Shown in pieces: positions 42,467 to 54,010 of a DNA stretch of 64,000 bases. The position numbers were made by a program, and so were the translations under genes. Position 1 is the first letter of the stretch, and every line of letters begins with the position of its first letter. The DNA comes from Kluyveromyces lactis (taxonomy: Eukaryota; Ascomycota; Saccharomycetes; Saccharomycetales; Saccharomycetaceae): contig NC_006042.1 of NCBI RefSeq assembly GCF_000002515.2, forward strand, positions 806,001 through 870,000, in the 5' to 3' direction. Under the pieces are notes generated by a model. The model searched no databases. It was not told the DNA's origin and was given only the letters and a program-made list of their open reading frames with translations.

Positions 42467-43825
42467 ATGTCATCGGATACACTTAAATTTGATGAGAAAA
42501 CGGAAGCTGAGAAGCCATTGTTTGATTGTGATTTTGGGACTTCCTATAGTCCCAGAGTCTCGTACCACTTCAATTCGAAGGTATCACAATATCATTACGG
42601 TGTCAAGCATCCAATGAAACCTTTTAGGCTTATGCTTACCGACCATTTGGTTTCGGCATACGGGTTACACAAAGTGATGGACTTATATGAGACGAGGTCA
42701 GCAACAAAGGATGAGTTAACAAAATTTCATTCTGAGGACTATGTCAATTTCTTAGCGAAGGTAACACCAGATACATTGAATAAACTTCCTCGAGGGTCAC
42801 TCGAGAAATTCAACATTGGTGACGATTGTCCTATCTTCCAAGGAATGTTTGATTATGCTGCCTTATATGCTGGGGCATCGTTAGATGCTTCTAGAAAGCT
42901 ACTTAATGGTCAGAGTGAAATAGCTATCAATTGGTCTGGTGGTCTACATCATGCGAAAAAGAACAATCCATCTGGTTTCTGTTACGTTAACGATATCGTG
43001 TTAGCCATAGTAAATCTACTGCGGTATCACCCGAGAGTGTTATACATCGATATAGATTTGCACCATGGTGACGGTGTACAGGAAGCGTTTTACACTACTG
43101 ACCGTGTGTTCACTGTTTCATTCCATAAGTATAACGGCGAATTCTTTCCAGGTACAGGTGATTTGGATGAGATAGGTTGCTCCAGAGGTAAGCATTTTGC
43201 ATTGAACGTTCCGTTACAAGATGGGATCGAAGACGACTCATACATTAATTTATTCAAAAGCATTATTGATCCCGTAATAACATCTTTTCGGCCCAGTGTA
43301 ATTATTCAGCAATGTGGTGCCGACTCCCTTGGCCACGATAGACTTGGCTGTTTTAACTTAAATATCAAGGCTCATGGTGAATGTGTACGGTTTGTCAAGT
43401 CGTTTGGAGTACCAATGCTTGTGGTTGGAGGTGGTGGTTATACACCAAGAAATGTTTCAAGATTGTGGACGTATGAAACAGGATTATTAAATGGGGTATT
43501 GCTACAACCTAAACTTCCAGAAGGTATTCCATTTAGAGATTGGTTTGGCCCAGATTATTCATTACATCCAACACTAGATGACTTGTATGAAAACAAAAAT
43601 TCCAAGAAATTTCTTGAAAATATACGGATTAGATGTTTGGAGAACATCAAATACTTACAGGGTGCCCCAAGTGTTCGTATGGATGCAGAACTCATCCCAA
43701 CACAGGACATCACTGGCCTAACTGAAGAAGAAGAGGAACTGATAAAAGAGTTAAATGTCGAAGAGGACAAGGCTAGGTTGGCACAAATGGAGAAGGATGA
43801 CTTTAAAGTGGGCGAACTATACTAA
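42467..43825 (+). CDS. HOS2: class I histone deacetylase Hos2
   Basis: The 452-residue zinc-dependent deacetylase is the catalytic subunit of the Set3 complex, which represses early meiotic genes and acts on H3 and H4. Active-site elements are intact: [41 protein letters not shown] and [14 protein letters not shown]. The length equals that of S. cerevisiae Hos2. The acidic Glu-rich C-terminal tail is also typical. It is transcribed divergently from IME4. Confidence 0.97.
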   Translation: MSSDTLKFDEKTEAEKPLFDCDFGTSYSPRVSYHFNSKVSQYHYGVKHPMKPFRLMLTDHLVSAYGLHKVMDLYETRSATKDELTKFHSEDYVNFLAKVTPDTLNKLPRGSLEKFNIGDDCPIFQGMFDYAALYAGASLDASRKLLNGQSEIAINWSGGLHHAKKNNPSGFCYVNDIVLAIVNLLRYHPRVLYIDIDLHHGDGVQEAFYTTDRVFTVSFHKYNGEFFPGTGDLDEIGCSRGKHFALNVPLQDGIEDDSYINLFKSIIDPVITSFRPSVIIQQCGADSLGHDRLGCFNLNIKAHGECVRFVKSFGVPMLVVGGGGYTPRNVSRLWTYETGLLNGVLLQPKLPEGIPFRDWFGPDYSLHPTLDDLYENKNSKKFLENIRIRCLENIKYLQGAPSVRMDAELIPTQDITGLTEEEEELIKELNVEEDKARLAQMEKDDFKVGELY

Positions 43826-44287
43826 AATATCACGTGCGGAAATCTGATATATTTGTTTTTTTTTCTTTCTTTTGGTTACGCTTTGTAAATAGATATCCTA
43901 TATGGAGTTGTTAGAATACTACTAAATTAACACTATTAAGGTAAAATTATGAGCACGAAGAAAGTGCCTTCGAGGTTAAATAAATACATTATTACCAATT
44001 AATATTAAGATCGTATACTTCATTATGCTTACATGGTATGGGTTTTTATTTAACTTGTCTATATGTGTTAAGAAATTTTCTGAAGATATCCTTTAGTAAA
44101 TAGAATATCTTTAAATTGCTGTGAATATTAAATAATAATGGCGGATGGAGGTACAAAAGGTATTGTTTTGAAGTACCATCATAATTTTGTAAATTGTCGA
44201 AAACTTTTGAGAATAGTCTTCATCAAACGAAGAGTACTTTTTTGTCAGTCTACTGGGATTTTGAAATCAAACAAAAAAAGCGTCTCC
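43826..44287. other. convergent spacer HOS2/GDP1
   Basis: AT-rich 3' region; nothing recognised. Confidence 0.6.
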
Positions 44288-45358
44288 TTAAACACCAGCT
44301 TCGAAGTCCTTTTGAGCCATGAAAATGGATAAATCAACCACTCTTGAAGAGTAACCATATTCATTATCATACCAAGAAAGGACCTTGAAAAAATGGTCGT
44401 TCAATTCAATACCGGCCTTGGCATCAACAATAGATGAACGTGAATCGGATGTGAAGTCAGAGGACACAACGGCGTCTTTGGTAACACCCAAAACACCCTT
44501 CATATCGCTGCGAGATCTTTGTTCTAGGGCCTTCATAATGTCATCGTAAGAAGTTTTCTTTGCTGTACGGAATGTCAAGTCAACCAGGGAAATATTAATT
44601 GTTGGGACTCTTATAGACATACCGGTGATCTTACCATTAAGTTCAGGCAAGATTTTCCCTACAGCCTTAGCTGCACCAGTAGATGAAGGAATGATATTTC
44701 CCTGGCAAGATCTACCGCCTCTCCAGTCCTTACCACCAGAACTGGTACCATCGACAGTCTTTTGAGAAGCAGTAGTTGCATGAATAGTTGTCATCAAGGC
44801 TTCTTCGATACCGAACTCATCGTCCAAAGCCTTAACCAACGGAGCCAAACAGTTGGTAGTACAGGAGGCATTAGAGACCACGTGATCCGTCAATGGGTTG
44901 TATTTAACGTGGTTAACACCATAGACGTACATTGGCGCGGTCTTTGATGGAGCAGTAATGATAACTTTTTTGACACCTTTATGTCTAGAGGCTGTATCGA
45001 CTTCCTTGAAGACACCGGTTGAGTCAATTACATAATCGACGTTGTAGGAAGCCCATGGGATACGCTCTGGTTCCCTAAAATGAGATAGAGGGATATGAGC
45101 CGAAACATGGTCATTTTGAATGATGATACGTTCATCGTCGAATTCAACTTCACCACGATACTTGCCGTGAGTAGAATCGTATTTGAACAAATAAGCAGCG
45201 TATTCTGGTGTTGTGGATGGATTATTGATTAATCTGACCTTAACTTCTGGGTGCGTCAAAGCAGCACGTAGAACCAATCTACCGATTCTACCAAAACCAT
45301 TGATACCAATGTTAATTTGAGCTGGCTTAGAAGAAGATTCGTTTGTCATATCGGGCAT
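44288..45358 (-). CDS. GDP1: NADP-preferring phosphorylating glyceraldehyde-3-phosphate dehydrogenase
   Basis: The 356-residue GAPDH keeps the catalytic Cys ([12 protein letters not shown], about residue 165), the Rossmann start [11 protein letters not shown] and the C-terminal [10 protein letters not shown]. Unlike Tdh1-3 it has a 14-residue N-terminal extension, an insertion in [12 protein letters not shown], and Asn46 in place of the Asp that normally holds the adenosine ribose of NAD (LINNPS instead of LNDPF). Loss of that Asp relieves exclusion of the NADP 2'-phosphate. This fits Gdp1, the fungal NADP-GAPDH first described in Kluyveromyces lactis, which gives NADPH from triose phosphate. 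S. cerevisiae has no counterpart at this locus. A second in-frame ATG (residue 4) is an alternative start. Confidence 0.9.
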   Translation of the reverse strand: MPDMTNESSSKPAQINIGINGFGRIGRLVLRAALTHPEVKVRLINNPSTTPEYAAYLFKYDSTHGKYRGEVEFDDERIIIQNDHVSAHIPLSHFREPERIPWASYNVDYVIDSTGVFKEVDTASRHKGVKKVIITAPSKTAPMYVYGVNHVKYNPLTDHVVSNASCTTNCLAPLVKALDDEFGIEEALMTTIHATTASQKTVDGTSSGGKDWRGGRSCQGNIIPSSTGAAKAVGKILPELNGKITGMSIRVPTINISLVDLTFRTAKKTSYDDIMKALEQRSRSDMKGVLGVTKDAVVSSDFTSDSRSSIVDAKAGIELNDHFFKVLSWYDNEYGYSSRVVDLSIFMAQKDFEAGV

Positions 45359-46528
45359 CTAAAAAAGTGACAGTATCAATTCTGTGAGATTTTAAAAGGT
45401 CCGGTTTAAAGAAAAAAAGTAACTTTTCTCTCAAATAATAATAATAGCGGTAATATGTGCCAGTAAATATTAGAAAATAAAGAAGTTTTCTAATGTCAAT
45501 GTTATTAAATCACAAGTGGATGACCTAGCGTAGCAGTACCAGTAAGATCTTTATTTCTTAAAAAAGGTAAAAAGAAGAAAACGGTGATGCGAAAGCAGTG
45601 AAAGCAGAGCAGACAGCGGTTAATTAGATATGATTATCTCTGGATTTGTATAATTTAAGGAAACCATCAACCAAAAAAAAAAACACCAGTCGTTTACCGG
45701 TTAGATGATTTCGTCTTAAATTGCCCATGGCATGTACATCCCATATTTATATATACTTGAGGATAACAGATAAATGAATGAAATAGAAGCCATAGAGAAA
45801 CCCCGGAAGAATGTTTCAAACTGGTCTAAATATTTGAAAGGTTGAAATTCCAACCTGCTTCTCTGTGGCAGAGGAACGTTGAGAAAAAAACACAAGACAA
45901 GTAAATAAAAAGGTCAAATTCACAACAAAAAAACGCCAGAAAAACTACGTAAAATGAAAGGCTTTTTTTCGCTGCTGCTTCCGTGCGATTTTCTACGCCA
46001 ATCCCTATTGAATAATACTAGGACAGCGAAGCATCGGTCGGTTATTGATTGCTTCTATGTGGCTGTCTGCCCTATCTTGAGTCACGAATCAGAGACAAGG
46101 GGAAACCACTACATCAATTAGACGCCAGATAAGAATAGAGACAGACGCTTTAATGAGCTTACTGGCCAATAGGAAGCGTTTTTGGTCATCAGATTGTATG
46201 CCTATTATGTTGTCCGGTCTCTGGTAGATAATGTCATAAGTATGCCGAAGCTTTAGTATGAAAAAATACTGAAAAAACTCCGGGGTTCGTGACAGTTTTT
46301 TAGGGACAAAAAAGTCCTACCGGAGCAAATTGGAAGAGACAGACAATTTGGCCCTGAAACAATTCGGAGTTTCAAGAAAAGAGGGAAAAACAGAGAAACG
46401 CATAAAGAGCAGACATGATTTGGTAATAGTTCCGGGGTGAGGGGCACAGTAGATACTGCAGATAAAAGGGTCTTCTTCTTATCCTCCTTTCTTAGATATG
46501 TACATAGATATACCTTTATCGAATCTGC
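45359..46528. other. GDP1 promoter region
   Basis: This 1.17-kb spacer has several AGGGG/CCCCT stress-type elements (near 46099 and 46438) and two CCCCGGA/TCCGGGG motifs (near 45800 and 46430). No coding frame is called. Confidence 0.5.
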
Positions 46529-47803
46529 CTAGAGAACCCGGGGGAGCTGTGAAAGCGATGTTTTCCGGGCAGGGGCTGGTGCTTTTGAGAACGGTTCAGA
46601 GTCGGGCTTGGAACCGAATCTTCCGGGTACTGAATTCTTGGAAGGTTCGGAAGAGGAAGAAGCACACACGTGACTCAAAACTTGTAGCGCCAGTCTATTG
46701 CTCGCTTCCCAGACAGCTCTTGTGCTGCTAGCTATATGGGGGGTGATGGTGTTATAATGGCAATCCTCAGATAACCATTGTTCTACAATTGGCTCATCGT
46801 GAAACACGTCCATTGCTACATGTCTAACTCTGCCGGGTTCTTGTGCCATAATATGCTGTAATGCATCATCGTCGATTATTGAGCCTCTTCCGACGTTACA
46901 GATAACAACGCCGAACTTGCATCTTGACAGAAAAGTTTTGTTGATCATGTGATGTGTTGATGCATTTCCTGGTAGACATATTACAATGCAATCAAACGTT
47001 TCAAGGCATGGACTGCTTCCATGCGCATCCTGAAAATCAGACTCAAGTAGCTCAGAGATTGGATGGAATTGCCACTTCTGGATATAAGTGTCCGAGCTTA
47101 TTTGTTCTTTTGTAACCGGATTTCTCTGCGTGTAATGTATTTCCATTCCTAATCCGGAATCCAATTTCCTACCACACTGGATTCCAATACGTCCAAGTCC
47201 CATAATGAGACATCTCTTGTTCCGACAACTTTCATTAAAGGTTCCTCGTTTCCATCTGTGCCCAAATTCGAACCTTGGTGAATTGTTTTCACCGTGTTCC
47301 AGTACGATTTCTGAACGAGCCTTGATAGTGTTTCTTGCTGATCTCAATGCATGTGCCTGACTTGAGAATTTCCGAAACCCATCTAGAACGTGCCAGAGGA
47401 CGCAATCTGCAACGTCGTTGGCTACAATTCCAGAGTCCTGTATCATGTCGTCATAATTGTACAGTTGAATGCCCTTTTCCCGTAGTGACTTCAGGTCGAG
47501 CCAATTGTAACCTACAGAACACAGACATATGCACTTGATCGACCCAGGCCAACGATGATCATCCAAGATTTCTGCACTCAAACCACCTAAGGGAGCGAAT
47601 TGTGGATACCCTCCAAATATTCCGACAATTGGACCCTTTTGCTTCGAATGCTGGTCCAAGAAAGTTAGAAATGCTTCCTTACCAGTGCCATCAACATCTC
47701 GTTCAAGTGTGTAATTAACCGTGTTGAACTCTTTTTGCAAAAGCTTATATTCCTGTAAACTGTATTCAGGTTCAGCTATGAATAGTATCCATGGCCTGTC
47801 CAT
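46529..47803 (-). CDS. D-isomer 2-hydroxyacid dehydrogenase (YGL185C-like)
   Basis: The 424-residue protein has the NAD(P)-binding motif GLGRIGIQCGRKL (about residue 200), the catalytic Arg region (NVGRGSIIDDDAL), the acidic partner (MDVFHDEP) and the catalytic His (TPHIASSTRAV). That makes a full active-site set for a glyoxylate/hydroxypyruvate reductase-like enzyme. S. cerevisiae YGL185C (379 residues) is the likely counterpart. The last about 45 residues are a Ser/Pro-rich, basic tail unlike the family, ending SQLPRVL, which might hold a targeting signal. The physiological substrate is unknown. It is tandem with GDP1. Confidence 0.85.
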   Translation of the reverse strand: MDRPWILFIAEPEYSLQEYKLLQKEFNTVNYTLERDVDGTGKEAFLTFLDQHSKQKGPIVGIFGGYPQFAPLGGLSAEILDDHRWPGSIKCICLCSVGYNWLDLKSLREKGIQLYNYDDMIQDSGIVANDVADCVLWHVLDGFRKFSSQAHALRSARNTIKARSEIVLEHGENNSPRFEFGHRWKRGTFNESCRNKRCLIMGLGRIGIQCGRKLDSGLGMEIHYTQRNPVTKEQISSDTYIQKWQFHPISELLESDFQDAHGSSPCLETFDCIVICLPGNASTHHMINKTFLSRCKFGVVICNVGRGSIIDDDALQHIMAQEPGRVRHVAMDVFHDEPIVEQWLSEDCHYNTITPHIASSTRAVWEASNRLALQVLSHVCASSSSEPSKNSVPGRFGSKPDSEPFSKAPAPARKTSLSQLPRVL

Positions 47804-48313
47804 CGTGAAACGAAGTTTGGGACAAATGAGGGAATATGGTTTTGTGTATAAACTTTGCAGTGAAGGGATCCGAGTTTTTCTCTGCCAACCCAGGATCGTC
47901 TTTGTTATAATTAATATTGAAACCTCCGTTCACAGATCTGGGTCACGTGAAGAAAACTTCAGTCACTATTTTACGATATTGGTTGAACTGACATACTACC
48001 TTTCGAGGTGCTGAACATTCCTGGATCTTCAGCAATTTATGAGCATCTGAAATTGTCCAACTAGTTTGTTAACGCTCGAGATCAATGCCTGAACTGAATG
48101 CAGTTATATGCGTCTAGAACGTTTGTCTTTTAACCTTGAATTAGTGTTGAAAATAAAGAAAGTGCGATTGTTACAATAAAAATAACAATAATAGGGAGGA
48201 TCATAGTATTTAGCAAGAAAACAATAACGACTTCAAACGTAGGGCTACCTTCAACTAGATAGGAAACGTTGGACCTAGTTCATAGAACGTCGAATTGACA
48301 AAAGCTTGTAATA
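47804..48313. other. divergent promoter region of the dehydrogenase and GDI1
   Basis: Contains an E-box TCACGTGA (47943-47950). No gene is seen. Confidence 0.5.
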
Positions 48314-49651
48314 ATGGACGAAAATTATGATGTTATCGTCCTTGGGACAGGTCTTACCGAGTGTATATTATCTGGCTTACTCTCAATCGAGGGGAAAAAA
48401 GTCTTACATGTTGACAGACAGGACCATTATGGTGGTGAATCATCCAGTGTCACATTAACGCAACTATACTCTAAATTCAAACAACATCCTTTGAGTAAGG
48501 AAGACATTGAGTCAAAGTTTGGCAAGGATAGAGATTGGAACGTGGATTTGATTCCTAAGTTCTTGATGGCGAATGGTGAATTGACTAACATTTTGGTTCA
48601 TACTGACGTCACCAGATATATCGAGTTCAAGCAAGTTGCTGGCTCGTACGTTTACAACAGAGGTAAAGTATATAAAGTTCCTGCTAACGAAATGGAGGCT
48701 ATTTCATCTTCTTTATTGGGTATCTTCGAGAAAAGAAGGATGAAGAAGTTCTTGGAATGGATCAGTGCATACAATGAAGAAGATATCGCCACACATCAGG
48801 GCTTAAACTTGGATCAAAACACTATGGATGAGGTATACTACAAATTTGGCTTAGGAAATTCAACCAGAGAATTTATTGGACACGCAATGGCCCTTTGGAC
48901 CAATGACGATTATCTGCAACAACCTGCTAGACCATCAGTGGAAAGAATTATCCTATATGTGCAATCGATTTCCAGGTTTGGTAAATCTCCATATATTTAC
49001 CCTATGTATGGGTTGGGCGAATTGCCTCAAGGATTTGCTAGATTATCAGCTATTTACGGTGGGACATACATGCTAAATACCCCAATTGAAAAGGTTTTAT
49101 ACTCAGACGATGGTAAATTCGAAGGTATTGTCACCAAAGAAGGTACTGCAAAAGCACCAATAGTCATCGCAGATCCAACATACTTCCCTGAGAAATGTAA
49201 AACTACAGGTGAAAAGGTGATCAGAGCAATTTGCATCACTAAACAACCTGTTCCTAACACTAGTAATGCTGATTCTTGCCAAATAATTATACCACAATCA
49301 CAAGTTGGAAGAAAGAACGACATTTATATTGCTACTGTCTCTGACGCCCATAAAGTTACTTCGAAGGGTCATTACCTCGCCAGTGTATCAACCATCATTG
49401 AAACTGATAAACCTCATATCGAATTAGAGCCGGCTTTCAAAATGTTGGGCCCAATTGAGGAGAGGTTCATGGGTATTTCAGAAATCTTTGAACCGATCGA
49501 AGATGGCACTAAAGACAACATTTACATCTCTAAATCTTACGATTCCTCATCTCACTTCGAATCCATGACCGACGATGTCAAGGATATCTACTTTAGGATT
49601 ACTGGTCACCCCCTTGTTTTAAAGAAGAGAGAAGATGTTGCAGAGGAGTAA
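48314..49651 (+). CDS. GDI1: Rab GDP-dissociation inhibitor
   Basis: This essential 445-residue protein extracts prenylated GDP-bound Rab/Ypt proteins from membranes. The N-terminal FAD-like fold (YDVIVLGTGLTECILSG) and the sequence-conserved regions shared with Rab escort protein (HVDRQDHYGGESSSV, and the region around IYPMYGLGELPQGFARL) are clear. Length matches S. cerevisiae Gdi1 (451). Confidence 0.97.
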   Translation: MDENYDVIVLGTGLTECILSGLLSIEGKKVLHVDRQDHYGGESSSVTLTQLYSKFKQHPLSKEDIESKFGKDRDWNVDLIPKFLMANGELTNILVHTDVTRYIEFKQVAGSYVYNRGKVYKVPANEMEAISSSLLGIFEKRRMKKFLEWISAYNEEDIATHQGLNLDQNTMDEVYYKFGLGNSTREFIGHAMALWTNDDYLQQPARPSVERIILYVQSISRFGKSPYIYPMYGLGELPQGFARLSAIYGGTYMLNTPIEKVLYSDDGKFEGIVTKEGTAKAPIVIADPTYFPEKCKTTGEKVIRAICITKQPVPNTSNADSCQIIIPQSQVGRKNDIYIATVSDAHKVTSKGHYLASVSTIIETDKPHIELEPAFKMLGPIEERFMGISEIFEPIEDGTKDNIYISKSYDSSSHFESMTDDVKDIYFRITGHPLVLKKREDVAEE

Positions 49652-50055
49652 GTGAGAACTACGAGATAACCGTGATGCTAACTTTTGAAAATATCGTACC
49701 TTCACGTACTTCTACGTACTTTTACGTTACTTTCTTGTTTCGTTACAATCTTTATCATTATCATTTTATTTTTGTCTATTTACTATCTAGCCCCACATAT
49801 TAGCTTGAATGTTTTGGCAATAGTTTTATTTCAGCAATCGACGTAAAAATATCCCAGCTAGTCCTCTTAAGTCCAGCAGCTTCTCTACTTCTACATATGA
49901 AGTTGTGTATGTCAATTTTGTACATGTATCTTTTTTTTTTCCTTCAACATGAAATTGTTTAAAACAATTTCATGTTGAAATTTGACAATACAACTACAAC
50001 ACATTCAAAAGTCAAATGCATGGACCTCTGAACCAAGGCCGTACTGTCCAGAACC
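49652..50055. other. spacer GDI1/LSM2
   Basis: Holds the perfect 37-bp inverted repeat listed separately, preceded by ten T. Confidence 0.6.
49943..49979. repeat. 37-bp perfect inverted repeat
   Basis: Two 18-base arms (TTCAACATGAAATTGTTT and its exact reverse complement) flank one central A at 49961. Ten T precede it (49931-49940). It ends 76 bases before the LSM2 ATG. It could extrude as a cruciform or fold as an RNA hairpin in the LSM2 leader or GDI1 trailer. Confidence 0.95.
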
Positions 50056-50343
50056 ATGCTATTATTTTCATTTTTCAAGACCCTGGTTGATCATGAAGTC
50101 AAAGTCGAACTAAAGAACGGTATTGAACTAACAGGTACTCTAAAATCAGTCGACCAATTTTTGAACTTAAAATTAGACAACATTTCGTCCAACAATAATG
50201 AAAAATATCCACATCTATCAAGCGTGAGGAACATGTTCATCAGAGGTTCTACTGTGAGGTATGTACATTTGAAGAAATCTATGGTGGATACCAACCTACT
50301 TCAAGATGCAACCAGAAGAGAATTAATGAGTGAAAGAAAGTAA
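50056..50343 (+). CDS. LSM2: Lsm2, U6 snRNA and mRNA-decay ring subunit
   Basis: The 95-residue Sm-like protein is part of the Lsm1-7 (mRNA decapping) and Lsm2-8 (U6 snRNP) rings. Sm1 (VELKNGIELTGTLKSVDQFLNLKLDN) and Sm2 (IRGSTVRYV) motifs are intact, and the length equals that of S. cerevisiae Lsm2. The S. cerevisiae gene has an intron near its 5' end; here the frame runs unbroken from MLLFSFFKTLVD, so the intron is absent. Confidence 0.95.
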   Translation: MLLFSFFKTLVDHEVKVELKNGIELTGTLKSVDQFLNLKLDNISSNNNEKYPHLSSVRNMFIRGSTVRYVHLKKSMVDTNLLQDATRRELMSERK

Positions 50344-50466
50344 ACGAAAGAAGCAGCGAAAAACAGGGTTCCTGCTGCAGAAAGGAATAATTTATAACTG
50401 TTAAATATCATTCGAGTCTACCACTCTCACACTATTCACATATGTAATAATAGAACACATTACCTA

Positions 50467-50856
50467 TCATGGTGGAACTCCCAAGAGTTTCTTCTCACAT
50501 TTTGATCGGAGGTGTCCAGTTTCATTGCAATAAGAACATTTAATGTTGTTAGCTTTAGACTTTCGTTTTCCAAATTTGGCTTGTTTAGGAGTTCTTTGTA
50601 CTGGAATTAGAGCATATTCTTGACCGTCTTTCTGAATAATCTCAATTTGTTTCGAAATCATTTTTGAGAACTTCTCTTTATCCAGTTCAACGGATGTAAT
50701 CATCGAGATGAGCTCATCAACGTTCTTCAGTTTGTTCTCGTATTCCTCTTTTAAAGACGGGAGAGTCGACTGCTTTTTTTGGGACTGAGATAACACTAGT
50801 TTGGCTAGTTGATCAAGCGCCTCAGACTGTTTAATAATCTTGTCTGCATCCGCCAT
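50467..50856 (-). CDS. small CCHC zinc-knuckle protein
   Basis: From the ATG at 50856 (MADADK) the protein has 129 residues; a longer frame from 50895 is possible. The N-terminal two thirds are charged and helical with coiled-coil character. A basic stretch (KFGKRKSKANN) is followed by one zinc knuckle C-x2-C-x4-H-x4-C (CSYCNETGHLRSKC) at the C-terminus, suggesting binding to RNA. By position next to GDI1 and LSM2 it may correspond to the uncharacterised S. cerevisiae YER137C; I cannot verify this from sequence memory. Confidence 0.75.
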   Translation of the reverse strand: MADADKIIKQSEALDQLAKLVLSQSQKKQSTLPSLKEEYENKLKNVDELISMITSVELDKEKFSKMISKQIEIIQKDGQEYALIPVQRTPKQAKFGKRKSKANNIKCSYCNETGHLRSKCEKKLLGVPP

Positions 50857-51153
50857 GATAGAGCTTGTGGTCACTGGGGTTATCCGATACCACACTTCCT
50901 ACTCTGGTGGTCCTGAATTTGATCCTATCTCTCTATCGTTCTTTTTTCACTTAGATTCCATAGTGAAAGTGAAAATAAAAAACGACATCGGACAGGGACG
51001 GATGTGACCCCGTGAGAAGAGGTGGAGTCGCATTTCCTTACGACTATATGCTCATTTCAACATACGAGATATACATATATACCATGCAACTATTTTTAGG
51101 TTGATTTGTCTTACTATCACAAACTTTTCTTTGTTCTTGAACAGAACTGCCCT

Positions 51154-51921
51154 TTACGAGGCGTAATTAATAGTTTGCGATTCCAATTTCACATCAGCAG
51201 GGTTCGGAGCCGCCTCATACACTGCAACAATTGGAACTCCTGAATTTCTTAGTTTCCCTGTCGCTTCACCTCTTAACTCACAGAAATATAATCTATTAAG
51301 GTCATCCTCATCACCCGACCAGTTATCCTTCACTAAGACAGTCAAGTTCTCACAATTCTGGAAGATATTCCTTGGCAAGTCAAACTTGATAAATGTGTCA
51401 TCATCAAATAATGATTCATTATTATAATCTGGTTCAATACCGACGTTGTCTGGAAACTCGACGGTGTACTCCGCCTTCAGATCGTTTATGGTATCAAAGT
51501 CCAAATTCTTATTGTAGTTCTTATACAACTGAATGTGTCTTGGTGTACTATACCCTGATCCACCCTTGTTAACTCGTAATATAATTGCAAATATTTTAAC
51601 AGATGCAGTAAAGGGAATCTGAAGTAACACTTGACAGTCTGCGTCTGACTCTAAGTAAAGGGAAGTATTATACTTCTCATCTTGCGGCTTCAAAAAGCTT
51701 TTTGAAACCAAACTTGACCTATCATTGCTAACTCCATTCAGGACTTGTACTTTTGTCATGTCAATATGTGTATATAGGGACTGGTTAGAGAACGTTTCTG
51801 CAGGTGGTTCATGAGAATGTCCATGATCGTGGTTATGACCATGTCCGTGATCATCGCCATGACTGTGACCGTGGTCATGGTTATGAGAATGCAACTCGTC
51901 TTCACAACTGAAGCCTGACAT
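51154..51921 (-). CDS. PITH-domain protein with His-rich N-terminus (PITHD1-like)
   Basis: The 255-residue protein matches human PITHD1 along most of its length. Shared elements include YTHIDMTKVQVLN, the YLESDADCQVLLQIPFT segment, HIQLYKNY and EAAPNPADVK near the end. The PITH domain is the proteasome-interacting domain first seen at the C-terminus of thioredoxin-like TXNL1. Residues 11-38 hold about 14 His in HSHNHDHGHSHGDDHGHG-type runs, which could bind metal; human PITHD1 has a shorter version (HGHSHGG). I recall no S. cerevisiae counterpart. Function in yeasts is not established. Confidence 0.88.
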   Translation of the reverse strand: MSGFSCEDELHSHNHDHGHSHGDDHGHGHNHDHGHSHEPPAETFSNQSLYTHIDMTKVQVLNGVSNDRSSLVSKSFLKPQDEKYNTSLYLESDADCQVLLQIPFTASVKIFAIILRVNKGGSGYSTPRHIQLYKNYNKNLDFDTINDLKAEYTVEFPDNVGIEPDYNNESLFDDDTFIKFDLPRNIFQNCENLTVLVKDNWSGDEDDLNRLYFCELRGEATGKLRNSGVPIVAVYEAAPNPADVKLESQTINYAS

Positions 51922-53655
<1,734 letters not shown>

Positions 53656-54010
53656 AAAAAGAAGCCACTCACTCATCTACGAATCATAACTCCATACCTT
53701 TATTCATATTCTAATGACCATGGCATGTTCTAGGACACAATCTTTTGTTATTTTCTTCTTTCCTCATAGCCCTCTTTCCTATTGCGAAATCATAATACGC
53801 ACTGCCTAATTAAAGGGTACATGCCAAAGTATAATTTCCCATTCCTGTAAATCTAAATGTAAAATGGTTTGTATATATTATTAATTAATTGAATGAATGA
53901 AATAATACAGAAACTTCAACAACCAGCTAGAAATGCAAGACGCAAAATACTGTTGTATTCACAAAGACGAACTTAGAGCATTCTATTTTCCATACTATTT
54001 CCTTTCTAAT
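53656..54010. other. convergent spacer HEM2/VPS20
   Basis: AT-rich 3' region; nothing recognised. Confidence 0.6.
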
